A DNA stretch of 37,088 nucleotides, taken from assembly GCA_947002045.1 (NCBI GenBank), contig CAMQJB010000019.1, forward strand, positions 1 to 37,088. Direction: 5' to 3'. The notes under the pieces were generated by a model. The model saw only the letters and a program-made list of their open reading frames with translations. It did not search any database and had not been told where the DNA came from. Positions 26,379 to 36,700 of this stretch are shown one piece after another (positions within the stretch are counted from its first letter, which is position 1; each line of letters starts with the position of its first letter). Position numbers and translations under genes: made by a program. The stretch is from an uncultured Collinsella sp. (GTDB taxonomy: Bacteria; Actinomycetota; Coriobacteriia; Coriobacteriales; Coriobacteriaceae).

Positions 26379-26449
26379 CCAAAAAGGGACAGGTTTATTT
26401 TGGTAGGTAAAACTTCTAAACCTGCCAAAACAAACCTGTCCCTTTTTGG
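26379..26449. repeat. 30-bp-arm palindrome with GGGACAGG, between nikR and hypF
   Basis: Arms 26379-26408 and 26420-26449 pair over 30 bp with two mismatches, both G:T-compatible, around an 11-nt loop. The left arm begins CCAAAAAGGGACAGG. It could terminate or attenuate nikR read-through into hypF. It shares GGGACAGG with the palindrome at 6004-6042. Confidence 0.8.
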
Positions 26450-26472
26450 CAGGTGCGCTGCGGGAAATCCCG

Positions 26473-26982
26473 CTATAGCCCCAGGCTTTGCTTGGTGGCG
26501 GCGCAGGTGAGCTCGCCGTGCTTAACGCCGCGCAGGCCCAGCAGGCGGTCGGCCAGTTCGTAGACGCGCTCGCCGCGACCCTTGAGCGCCAGAATCTCCA
26601 GACAGTTGTGGTGATCCAGATGCACGTGCATGGTCGATACGATCTCGTCGGTGTAGTCGTGCTGCACTTCGTCCAGACGGCGCGTCAGGTCGCCGGTATG
26701 GTGGTCGTAGATCATGGTGAGCGATCCGATAACGTGCTCATCGGGCGTGCGCATCTGCTCTTTGGCGATTGAGGCACGAATCAAATCGCGCACTGCCTCG
26801 GAGCGGTTGGCCACGTCGCCGCGGCGTGCGATTTGCTCGTCAAAGCGGCGCAGTAGGTCATCGGGCGCGGTGACCGAAAAACGGACCAGCTCGGAGCCGC
26901 CGCCGCAACGGCAGCTCGCCTCGTCGCCCGTGCCGCTGCGGTGGTCGTGCCCGCAGCCGTGCGCGTGTTCGTGTTCGGACAC
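26473..26982 (-). CDS. nikR: Nickel-responsive regulator NikR with His/Cys-rich N-terminal extension
   Basis: 169 aa from a GTG at 26982; NikR is usually 130-140 aa. Residues 31-75 are the ribbon-helix-helix DNA-binding part (ELVRFSVTAPDDLLRRFDEQ). The ACT-like part holds the four nickel ligands with the spacing known from E. coli NikR: His108, His119, His121 and Cys127 (MHVHLDHHNC). The extra first 30 residues contain five His and three Cys (HEHAHGCGHDH, then CRC), a possible second metal site. It probably represses nickel uptake or hydrogenase genes when nickel is high. It starts 1 nt after the stop of the upstream small gene. Confidence 0.92.
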   Translation of the reverse strand: MSEHEHAHGCGHDHRSGTGDEASCRCGGGSELVRFSVTAPDDLLRRFDEQIARRGDVANRSEAVRDLIRASIAKEQMRTPDEHVIGSLTMIYDHHTGDLTRRLDEVQHDYTDEIVSTMHVHLDHHNCLEILALKGRGERVYELADRLLGLRGVKHGELTCAATKQSLGL

Positions 26983-26983
26983 C

Positions 26984-27232
26984 TTACACCAGCTTTACGG
27001 AGCCGACGGAGTTGTGGTCGGCCTCGATGGCTTCCTCGTAGCCCTCGAGCGCGTCATGCGCCTCGTGCAGTGCGGCCATGGCAGCTTCGAGCTTGGCGCC
27101 AATGCGCTCCATGTCAAAATTCTCGGTCGCATGCAGCAGCTGATGGCTCCACTCGTGGGCGAGCTCGATGGTGTCGTCGACCTGCTTGACGCTCATGGCA
27201 AGCTGGCTCATGTTCATTCCGACGTCATGCAT
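26984..27232 (-). CDS. 82-aa helical protein of unknown function, coupled to nikR
   Basis: The ATG at 27232 has AAGGAG 8 nt upstream. The sequence is predicted all-helical and acidic, with His at several points (MHD, AHEWSHQLLHATENF, ALHEAHDALEG, EADHNS). There is no signal peptide or membrane segment. I do not recognise the family. Its stop is 1 nt before the nikR start, so the two are one translational unit, which points to a role in nickel handling or hydrogenase maturation. Confidence 0.75.
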   Translation of the reverse strand: MHDVGMNMSQLAMSVKQVDDTIELAHEWSHQLLHATENFDMERIGAKLEAAMAALHEAHDALEGYEEAIEADHNSVGSVKLV

Positions 27233-27305
27233 GTGAGATCTCCTTATGTTCGGGGCAATCCAGTGGTTCAGATTCTACTACGCCCGCGCGGGGCACTACC
27301 GCATA

Positions 27306-27341
27306 AGAAAACGGGTGCGAGTCTGTGTGACCCGCACCCGT
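27306..27341 (-). terminator. Intrinsic terminator downstream of trxA
   Basis: On the minus strand a 9-bp stem (27341-27333 with 27319-27311), extended by GTC/GAC inside, is followed by TTTTC. It separates trxA from the nikR unit. Confidence 0.7.
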
Positions 27342-27463
27342 TCACTGGGGGCTGTTTGTGACTACCATACTATCCGTGGTCGCACGCGGTGCACCCAGAA
27401 GTCCGGCGAGCGGTGCAAAAGCGCTCATGGACGGCGGCAGGACGCCAAAATGTAACCAGCGTA

Positions 27464-27784
27464 TTACAGGTGCTTCTCCAGCAATGCCTGCAGCCTTGCC
27501 TTGGGCAGCGCGCCGACCGAGCGGTCGACCTCCTCACCGTTCTTAAAGACAATCAGCGTGGGGATGCTCATGACGCCAAACTTCATGGCCAGGTCCTGAT
27601 TGTCATCGACGTTGCACTTGGCAACGGCAAGCTTGCCGGCCAGCTCGTCGGCTACCTCGTCCACGATGGGCGAGAGCGATCGGCAGGGCCCGCACCAGGG
27701 CGCCCAAAAATCAACCAGTACGGAAAGGTTGTCGCTAACGACGGAATCGAAGTTCTCGGGGGTAATCTGCTTAATGTCAGCCAT
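27464..27784 (-). CDS. trxA: Thioredoxin
   Basis: 106 aa from the ATG at 27784, with GGAGG 5 nt upstream; a longer open frame lacks a site. It has the classical active site WCGPC (Cys31, Cys34), the buried Asp in LVDFWAPW and the cis-Pro in GVMSIPTLIVFKNGE. It is a cytoplasmic disulfide reductant. It stands alone, divergent from 27921-28496. Confidence 0.96.
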   Translation of the reverse strand: MADIKQITPENFDSVVSDNLSVLVDFWAPWCGPCRSLSPIVDEVADELAGKLAVAKCNVDDNQDLAMKFGVMSIPTLIVFKNGEEVDRSVGALPKARLQALLEKHL

Positions 27785-27886
27785 GGTGACCTCCATGATG
27801 CGACGCGGCTCGGCCGCGTAAAACTCAGTACGACCGTGCTTATACCCAGCGGCCCGCAAAGCAACCACTCGCGGGCGGCTCTTTTA

Positions 27887-27892
27887 TATAAT
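27887..27892 (+). promoter_or_regulatory. Promoter -10 element
   Basis: A perfect TATAAT; no clear -35 at 17 bp. Transcription would start near 27899, about 22 nt before the ATG at 27921. Confidence 0.45.
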
Positions 27893-27920
27893 GGTGGGCA
27901 CGCAAACGATTGGAGAGCGC

Positions 27921-28496
27921 ATGCCCACGTCACAAAGTCAGAAAAAAGAAGCCATCGCCCAGGCGGCCGAGCAGGAGCTTGCATCGCTTGCGGCCCGTGG
28001 CGTGCGCATCGCGGGCAACGCGTGCTCGCCGATCGTGCTGGTCAAAGGTGATTTGGATGATGCCGAGCGCTCGGGCGGCGAACTTGCCGCCGGCGCGGAT
28101 GGCGCCGCATTGCGCAAGGCGCTCGGGGCAATCGGTTACGCGCCCGAAGATTTTTGTGTGCTGGCGAGTGTTGCCGGCGCGGGCGACGGAGTTGTGACGG
28201 TGGGCCACGCCCTGCCGTGCGACCTGTTCCGCGAGGCGCTTGAGGCCTTGGACCCCGAGGCGGTGCTGCTGCTCGATAACAGCGCGGCCGATGTCATGCG
28301 CGAAACCTACGCCGACATGCTCGTGGCGATTGATGACTTCGACACCGCCATGCTCAAGCCCGGTCTGATCGCCCATGTGCAGGGCCGCCGCGTGCTCGCG
28401 CTCGATGGCTTTGAGGCGGCGCTGACCGACAAAGCGGCCAAGCAGCGCATGTGGGCATACATCAAACAGCTGACCCCGGCAGCCGCGCCGCTGTAG
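27921..28496 (+). CDS. Conserved-looking protein of unknown function
   Basis: 191 aa from the ATG at 27921, with GGAG 6 nt upstream. Cytoplasmic; no signal peptide or membrane segment. Notable stretches are RIAGNACSPIVLVKGDLDD, a GADGAALRKALGAIGYAPED block, EAVLLLDNSAADVMRETYAD, and HVQGRRVLALDGFEAALTDK near the end. The run of a Gly-Asn-Ala-Cys loop followed by strand and helix suggests an alpha/beta fold, and a distant likeness to uracil-DNA-glycosylase-type folds is possible, but I cannot support a function. It is divergent from trxA and converges on the LytTR kinase gene. Confidence 0.75.
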   Translation: MPTSQSQKKEAIAQAAEQELASLAARGVRIAGNACSPIVLVKGDLDDAERSGGELAAGADGAALRKALGAIGYAPEDFCVLASVAGAGDGVVTVGHALPCDLFREALEALDPEAVLLLDNSAADVMRETYADMLVAIDDFDTAMLKPGLIAHVQGRRVLALDGFEAALTDKAAKQRMWAYIKQLTPAAAPL

Positions 28497-28557
28497 CGGT
28501 CCGGCGCCGACAAGGCAGCCCCAGCGGGTCGAACGCGGCTGCCGGCCTGTCGCGTCC

Positions 28558-29833
28558 CTACATCACGGCGCGCAGTTCAAACCGGTCGCCGTTGATGCGG
28601 AACTGGCAGTTGCCGTTCATGCGCTCGACGGCAAGCTTAATGCTCTTGGTTCCAAAGCCGTGTCCGGTGTGCCCGGCTACGGGCATGCCGTCGACCATGC
28701 GCGGCGGGCGCCCAAACGTGTTGGAGACCAAAAGGAGCAGTTGACCGTCCTCGCAACGCAAGTCAAGATCGACAAATCGCTTGCCCTGGGGAGCGGCGCT
28801 TGCGGCGACGATGGCGTTGTCCAGGGCGTTTGAGAGCACGCTAAACAGATCGACGTCGGCTACATGGACGCTCTCGGGCACGGCGGCGCGCAAATCGGCG
28901 GTGATGCCGTTTCGGTTGATATCGGAGCTAAATGACGAAAGCGCGATATTGACCGTGTCGTTGGCGCAGTAGCGGCGCACGGCGGTGCGGTCGTTCGTCT
29001 CACAGAGCTCGTCGATGCGCTCGAGCGCCTCGTCGATGTGGCCCTCCTCGATCAAAGCCGCAAGGCCGCGCAGGAAGTGCCGCATGTCATGGCGGAGGAC
29101 TGAAAGCTCACGTCCAGATTGGCGCCAAGCCTCGAGCTCTTTGATAGCTGCGTTGTCGCGGGTCGTGAGCATCCAGCGCTCGCGCTCGGCGATTTCCTTC
29201 GCCTCGTATTCGCGCAGATACACAGCAAGAAACATAAGGTAGAACGCGCAAAGCGCAAACGCCAAAAACTCAACCGTCACCACGGAGCCCGAGTGGAAGA
29301 GCGTGGTGTAGACGTTGGTGGCGTAGTCAAAGATGTAGTAGACGAGCGGCAGGATGAGCAGAATCTCGAGCTCGGTAGGGCTTTTGACCGCCAGGCGCGG
29401 ACCGATGTCGCTTGCCCAATGCAGCAGGATCGCAAAGACGACGGCCGTGGTGATAATGCGTGCCACGTAGTACGCGATTTGCGACTCGGTGGCGGCGAGC
29501 GTGGCGATGCCCATCCAGTTGCTAAACTGGCAGCTCAGGTAAGCACTGGTGACGCCCAGCATAACGAGCAGCGGGCTCAGGCGATAGCGCGCACAGATAG
29601 ATGACGAGCGGCAGATGCACGACGAGTGGATATACCTGACGGGCGAAAAGCTCGCCGCCGACGGCGTCGGCGAGGCCGAATGCGCATCCGGTTACGGCGC
29701 CGACCATCACCAGCTCAAGCGCATGAGGCCGGTTGATCTCGATACCGCAGAGCGCCGCCGAGGCAAAAACGCCAAAAAGCAGGGTTGTTGCGTGGTGAAT
29801 TGCCCAAAGTACCATCTCGGCCGTGGGGAGCAT
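28558..29833 (-). pseudogene. GHKL sensor kinase partner of the LytTR regulator, interrupted by a 2-nt frameshift
   Basis: Read as one gene it would be about 425 aa. It starts at the ATG at 29833 (MLPTAEMVLW), which overlaps the regulator stop (TAATG) and has GGGAGG upstream. The first frame covers membrane segments 1-3 and goes out of frame at the (GC)3 run at 29587-29592. Restoring one GC pair gives a continuous LCARYRLSPLLVMLGV junction. The rest holds further membrane segments, a coiled coil, H-box VLRHDMRH, N-box NALDNAI and G-box GHGFGTKS, as in AgrC/NatK-type kinases. The change may be a real mutation, phase variation or an assembly error. Confidence 0.8.
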
Positions 29834-30555
29834 TAGCGCCTCCCGCCCTCGAACCGTGCCGCAAAGTAAGCATCCTGGAAACCCTGCTTGCAGCTGCGCG
29901 CCAGCGGGATGCAAGCGCCCGAGCGCATGACGATATCCGTGCGGTTGAAGTGGTCGATATTGCGCAGGTTGACCTGGTAGCTACGGTGACATTTAAAGAA
30001 GCTTGCGTTTTTGGCCAGCTGGTCCTCGATGTTGCGGAACGGCTCGAGCGCCTCGATGTCGCGCCCGTCGCGCAGGTGGAATACCACGTGCTTGTTGCGG
30101 GCCTCGGCATATTCGATATCAGACAGGCGCAGGGCGTGGTAGCCAAAGGACGTTTTGGTTACGAGCTCATCGGTCACGGCGGGTCGCATGCTCGAAAGCT
30201 CGTCGAGCAGTTGCGCCAGGCGTTCGTACGTTACGGGCTTGAGCAGGTAGTCGAAGGCGCGGACCTCATAGGACTCCAGCGCGAACTCGGGCGACGAGGT
30301 GAGGAACACCAGGCGCACGGCGGTATCGGATTGGCGCAGCTCCCGCGCGGTGTCCATGCCATTGACGAGCGGCATGATCATGTCGAGCAGAATGATGTCG
30401 GCGCGCGATGCGGCATGGCGGGCCAGCAAGTCCTCGCCGCGCGTGACGAGTGCAACGTCGACCGTCGTGCCCGTTTCGGTCGACCAGCGGTCGATCATCC
30501 GGTGCAGTCTATCTAGAAAAGCGACGTCGTCGTCGCAGGCGATGATCTTGAGCAT
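29833..30555 (-). CDS. LytTR-family response regulator
   Basis: 240 aa from the ATG at 30555, with GGGGG 6 nt upstream. Receiver domain with acidic triad DDD (8-10), phospho-acceptor Asp58 (ILLDMIMP), Thr/Ser in FLTSS and Lys in DYLLKPV. A LytTR DNA-binding domain follows (about 140-235: VVFHLRDGRDIEAL, FFKCHRSYQVNLRNI). Such regulators control surface proteins, quorum sensing and cell-wall functions in Gram-positives. It is divergent from the giant surface-protein gene 243 bp away, a plausible target. Confidence 0.94.
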   Translation of the reverse strand: MLKIIACDDDVAFLDRLHRMIDRWSTETGTTVDVALVTRGEDLLARHAASRADIILLDMIMPLVNGMDTARELRQSDTAVRLVFLTSSPEFALESYEVRAFDYLLKPVTYERLAQLLDELSSMRPAVTDELVTKTSFGYHALRLSDIEYAEARNKHVVFHLRDGRDIEALEPFRNIEDQLAKNASFFKCHRSYQVNLRNIDHFNRTDIVMRSGACIPLARSCKQGFQDAYFAARFEGGRR

Positions 30556-30711
30556 TCGGGCCCCCTTAGTAGTTCGATTTTGCCACATTGGGTGCGCGCC
30601 GCCCGCGGAGGCGTGTCCCATTTGCGCCCCAAGGCGTGCAACTCGCGCCAAGCGGCAGGGCGTCAGTTTTGACGACCGCACAATACTCCATGGATACACA
30701 TGTCAATCGAT

Positions 30712-30748
30712 GCCGGCGGTCGGACGGGGAATCAGGCCGACCGCCGGC
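30712..30748 (+). repeat. GC-rich palindrome in front of the giant surface protein
   Basis: A perfect 12-bp stem (30712-30723 against 30737-30748) with a 13-nt loop, about 50 nt before the ATG at 30798. It could be a leader hairpin or regulator site. No convincing LytTR direct-repeat pair was seen; a TTGACG at 30669-30674 is a weak -35 candidate. Confidence 0.6.
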
Positions 30749-30797
30749 GCCAAGTGATAACGAACATCGCGAAAGCATAGGGGTAAGGGGAACTGTG

Positions 30798-33700
30798 ATG
30801 AGGGAGAAGAAGATGGGGATGCGCAGACTTGCTGCTTGCGTGCTGGCTGCAGCGCTGGCGCTTGGGGGTGCGGCGACGACGCTCGCCACGCCTACGGTGG
30901 CGGAGGCGTATCCGCAGGGCGCGACGTTTCCAATAAGGTCGAAGGATGACCTGTCATACTACGAGAAAGATAAGCCTGTAGTGCTTGAGGCTGGCGAGGA
31001 CTATGTCCTTACCGGTAAGGTCGATATTGACTATTACGAGGTTCAAGGCAGCACGGCGGAGAACCCCACCCGCCTGTACTTTAGTAATGACAGCTATCTG
31101 GGCGGCCCGCTGACCGATATGCGTAATAAGACGTACTACAGACTGCCGCTCTTCGTGGTCACGGGTGGATACGTCGAGTTCATCGGCGACTCTGGCGCCG
31201 CGACAAAGGTCGTTTGCAACGGCAAGTCATTCTTGGGCGATAGCGATAACTGGAGTTATTATCTCGCCGATAAGCCGAATACTGGCAAGAAGCTTAACCT
31301 TTCTGTGAAAGATTTGACGCTCGTCTCAAACCTTGACCGCGAGTGCGATCGAGCAATTATGTTGTACGGAACCATGGGCAAAGGCGAGACGGCGACCTTT
31401 ACTAATGTGAACGTCAGCAATTGGGACTGTGTAAAGAATGGCTGGAGTCACTACTCCAACGATAAGAACACTTACACTGCATCTCCTGCCCCGGTAACTA
31501 TTCGTGGCTCCCAGGTTGCGGTTGATGCAACCTTTACCAATTGCACCTTTAGCAACAACACCGACGACTGCGTTGGCGCCTTGAGCGTGGTCGGAAGAAA
31601 CGCTAGGCCTCGCGTGACGTTGAACGGCTGCAAGTTCGAAAACAATTACCAGTCAATGATTGCGTGCGACTACTTGAAGGTCGAGGACAATCATGTGCAT
31701 TCGGGCAATATTGTTGTCAGGAATGCCGATCTTTCGGTGAAGAACTGCAGCATTCGATCTACGCCGGATGCGGGCACCGTCTCATGGAACGGCCCCTGCG
31801 AATACATGTATAGAGACTACAAGATGCATATGACGAGCGGCATTGCGGTGGCGAAAGACGCTTCTTGCACCATCGAGAGCTCGACTATCGACGATTTGTA
31901 TGAGTCGCCTGATCGCAATAATTACGGGCAAAAACTCAATGTTCAGGACCCGCAGCGCTGCGCGGTTTACGCCCTTGGTTCTGTGACGCTCGCCGGCAAC
32001 ACGAAGGTCACTACGGCCAAGGCGAAGGGCGTCGATGCGTCCGATGTCGGCAGCTACGGTAAGGTTCATGTCGATAAGTCTTTTACGGGCGAAGCTGCCC
32101 TGTCTGTCGACGATTCCAAGTTCGATTCCGAATCCAATAAGCAGCACTACTACTATGAATATGTGAACCTCGGCACGAGCGATCTCTCTCAGGAAGATCT
32201 CGCGAGCAGGCTCAAGCTTGCCAACGCCGACCTTGCATACGACGTTACCGGTGACAAGGTCAAGGTCATCCATCGCAAGCACGAGCACGAGTGGACCTAT
32301 TCCGCCAACAAGGATGGGTACAGCATCGCGGCTACGTGCAACGGACAGTATGAGGCCTCACACTGTGTCTACTCCAGGGACGGCGAGACGATCTCGCTGA
32401 TGTCGTCCAAGAGCGGCGCCCTGAGCTTTACCTACAACGGCAAACAGCGCGACGCCGTGCTTGCTACGACTAAGCCGTCTCAAAAGGACAACGCTGTAGC
32501 CCAAGGCAAGGTAAAGATTGTGAGCGCACGCTTTTACCGTTGCGCTGATGAGAATGACACCGTGGGCATCGAGATGGAAGGGTCGCAGCCGTGCGATGCG
32601 GGCACCTATCGCGTGGTGGCGACGGTTGCCGTCGAGGGGCAGAACGATGTTACGCTTGAGCGCGTGTTCAAGATCAACCCCGCCTCACTTGCGGAGAAGG
32701 ACTCCAACCGTAAGGATCTTTGCAAGATCGAAGTCATCGGCTACGACAAGCTGAAGGATAATGTCAGGTTCAGCAACGGTGACGTGCTCAACGACGTTCC
32801 GTCTTATAAGTGGACGGGCGAGGAGATAACGCCTCGCATTAAGGTGACGTATAAGCTTGGCGACGAATGGATTGAGCTTAAAGAGGGCGTCGATTTCGAA
32901 CGCCTCGCTTGGGGCGAATCGGTTTCGGAGAAAGATCCAGGTGCGTACCGGAGCCAGCTCTGGGGCCTGGGAAACTTCGCATCCTACGAGTCAATTTACT
33001 CCTGCAAGTTTTTCTACTGGAGCATCTACGGCACGCAGTTCGAGAATATTCAGGCCAAGGGCTTTGACGGCACCTATGACGGCAAGGCTCACTCGCCGTC
33101 GGTGACGGTCGACAACGCCCCCGAGGGCATGCAGGTCGAATATAGCGTCGATGGTGGCTTGCTGTACGAAGACCGAATCCCCTCCTATACCAATGTCACG
33201 CGCGATGTCTATGACAACGTGTGTGCCGAGACAATTAAGTACCGTATTACCGCACCCGACTACGTGCCGGTGGAGGGCGAGCTTAAGATTAAGATCGCTC
33301 CCGCCGATCAGGCCGCTCCCAAGGACGTCAAGACGACGGCCGCGACCGGGCATGCTTTGGCGGATGGCAGCATCGACGGGATTGATAACACCTACGAGTG
33401 GAAAGCCGAGACCGCCAGCGACTATCAGTGGATTGCCGAAGGCGAGACGTCGGTTAAGGGTCTTGCCGCCGGCAAATACAGCGTTCGCCTTAAGGCCGAC
33501 CGTAACCATAACGCCTCCGAGGCCCTGACGGTTGAGGTCAAGGACGGCCCCAAGAAGGCCGACGGTAGCGGTTGGAAGCACGACGACGCCGAACACTGGA
33601 ACACCTGCACCTGTGGCAAGGAGGACGTTGACCGCGCAAAGCATGACTTTGAGTGGGTCGTCGACCAGGCCGCTACGGCTGATAGGCCCGGTTCCAAGCA

Positions 33701-36700
33701 TGAGCGCTGCAAGACGTGCGGCTACGAGCGCGAGTCTGTCGAGATCCCCGCCTTCGGCATCAAGGGCTACTCGGGCACCTACGATGGCGAGTGGCACGGC
33801 GTGACGGTTGACACCGAGACCGTTGCATCTATTAAGTATCGCGAGAAGGGCGAGAAGAAGTGGAGTGACGAGCCTCCGCTCATCTGCGATGCCGGTACCA
33901 AGACCGTCGAGTTTGAGGCGATCCTTACGTCTGGGGACATCTGCAAGGGCGAGGTCGAGCTTAAGGTCGATCCCCGTCCGGTGACGGTGAGGCCCAAGGA
34001 CGCTTCGAAGACGTACGGCGAGGCCGATCCGAACTTTGAACTCGAAGCCGTCAAGGGCTCGATTGTTCAGGGCCACCCGCTCTCCTGGTTCAAGATTCAC
34101 CGTGAGACCGGCGAGAACGTGGGCACCTATACGCTGACGATCGAGGAGAGCAAGGTCGGCGACAAGTGGGACAAGATCCAGCGGGCGAACTATGCTCCGA
34201 CGCTCCAGGCCGGCACGTTCGAGATCGCCAAGCGCCAGATTGGTGTTGGCTGGACGGTCGGAACGTATACCTATAACGGTGAGCCTCAGGGCCCCAAGGT
34301 CGAGCCCACCAATGTCGTCAAGCGTGACGAGGGCAAGGTCTCCTATGAGGTCGAGAACGCGACGGGCATCGATGCCGGTAGCTATCCGGCAAAGGTGACG
34401 GGCCTCGCCGGTGACCCCGAGGTCATAAAGAATTACGCCCTTCCTACCGAAAACCTTGAGTATACCTACACGATTTATAAGGCCGAGCAGGAGAAGCCCC
34501 AGGGCCTGAAGGCTACCGCCGAAACCATCCGTGGCAAGTGCGACGGCAAGATTGAAGGCGCGCACGGCGGCGTTGCCTACCGCCTGTTCCGCACCGAAGC
34601 CGGGGACGCCGATGGCGAGACCATGGTTTCCGAAGTCGGTAAGATTGAGAATCTTGCCGCTGGCGACTACCAGGTCTGGTATGCCGAGACCGATAATTAC
34701 ATGCCGTCCACGCCTGTGGAAGTGCATGTCGGCAAGGGCAAGTACCTGAACGTCAGTCTTTCCGAGAAAAATGACGCGTACTCGATAGCGTGGCATAGCC
34801 CGAACAAGCTGCAGTGGCACGAAAGCGTGGAGTTCTCGGTAAAGATCTCCGATGGCTACTATGCGGGCGACGACTTTGCTGTCAAGGCAAACGGCGTGCT
34901 TCTCGAGAAGAACGAGGGCGGAAGGTTCGTCCTGAGCAATGTCGAGGAGAATACCGCCATCACGGTCGAGGGCGTGCACAAGCACGAGGCTGTGGGCGAC
35001 GAGTGGCTCTCCGACGACAATACGCACTGGCACGAGTGCACCTGCGGTGAGAAGATCGACGAGAGTGCGCACACCTTTGAGTGGGTCATCGACAAGGCGC
35101 CCACGGCAACCGAGGCTGGCTCCAAGCATCAGCAGTGCACGGTCTGTGGGCATGCGTTGCCTGCAGTCGAGATTCCGGTTGCCGCCATCGTTGGCTACTC
35201 CGGCGAGTACGACGGTGCATATCACACGGTCGATGCGACGAGACTGCCCGAGGGCGCGACGGCCCAGTACAGCACCGATGGCAAGAACTGGTCTCCCGAG
35301 GCCCCCAAGATCAAGGACGTCGGCACACTGACTGTTTCCTATAAGGTGACGATCGACGGTACGACCGCCGAGGGCGAGGTTGCGCTCGAGGTCAAGCCGC
35401 GCGCGATTACGGTCACCGCCCAGGACGCTTCTAAGACTTACGGCGAGGCTGACCCCGTGTTTACGTGGGCGATCACATCCGGCGAGCTTGTTGAAAGCGA
35501 GTCTCTTGAGGGCCTCGAGATCGAGCGCGAAGATAACGACAACGTGCGTGATGGCGGCTATGCTCTGCACCTGACGCAGGCCAAGGGCGCCAACTCCAAC
35601 TACAACATCACGTTCGTCGATGGCGTGTTTACCATCAACCAGCGTCTGCTTACCGTGACGTGGGGTACCAGCGAGTTTGTCTACGACGGCAAGGAGCACT
35701 GCCCCGAGGCAACGCTCGGCAACGTCATCGGCAAGGATGACCTTGGCGCGACCGTCGTGGGCTCCCAGGTCGAGGCTGGCGATTCGTATCAGGCGACCCT
35801 CAGCGCTCTGACGGGCAAGGCCGCTGGCAACTATGCGCTGCCGACCGAGGGCCTGACGCGTGGGTTCTCCATCAAGAACGCCGCTCAGGACGCTCCGGTG
35901 ATTCAGGCTACGGCCGAGACCGTGAGCGGCAAGCGTGACGGCAAGATCACGGGCGTCGACGCGACGATGGAGTGGCGCGCCAAGGATGCCGCCGATTACC
36001 AGGCTGTGGGCAAGGACGTGACCGAGCTCAAGGATCTCGCCGCCGGCGTGTACGAGGTGCGCTACCAGGCCAAGGCCAACCATGATGCCTCGCCTGTCAC
36101 CGAGGTCACCGTGGCCGCCGGTCGCAAGTTGGTCGTGGCACTGCCGGCCACCCAGGAGGGCTACTCGCTCACCGCGACGGCAACCGAGCTCGACTGGCAC
36201 GGCGCCGCAACGCTCACCATGAGCATCGACAGCGCGTACTTTGCGGGCAAGGACTACGCCGTAAAGGTTGACGGTAAGGCCGTTGAGCTCTCCGACACCG
36301 GCACCTTTGAGCTTAAGGGCGTCGAGCACGACGTGAACGTGACGGTCGAGGGCGTGCTCAAGCACGAGCCCGACGGCACGGGTTGGGCGCACGATGTCAC
36401 GAATCACTGGCATGTCTGCCGCTGCGGCGACATCATCGACAAGGCCGGGCACACCTTTGAGTGGGTCGTCGACAAGCCGGCGACCGTTGAGGCCAAGGGC
36501 GAGAAGCATCAAGAGTGCACCGTCTGCGACGAGAAGGGCAAGACCGAGGAGATCGCGATTCTGAAGCCCGTGATCACCGACGGCAAGGGTCAGACGATGG
36601 TGGTCGACGCCGCGAAGGACCTGAGCTTCCGTTCGAACGCGCCGCTCGAGTTCTTCCAGAAGGTGCTGGTTGACGATAAGGAGGTCGCGGCCGAGAACTA

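Noticed and set aside
27361..27463. tRNA or small RNA gene downstream of trxA
   Set aside because: No cloverleaf, T-loop motif or CCA could be made; no tRNA or rRNA gene was found anywhere in the window.
28497..28557. Terminator between the converging 28496 and 28558 gene ends
   Set aside because: A GGCAGCC/GGCTGCC pair exists, but the loop is long and there is no T-run on either strand.
30669..30698. Full sigma-70 promoter for the giant surface protein
   Set aside because: TTGACG is present but no acceptable -10 lies at 16-18 bp, so it was left as a weak candidate.
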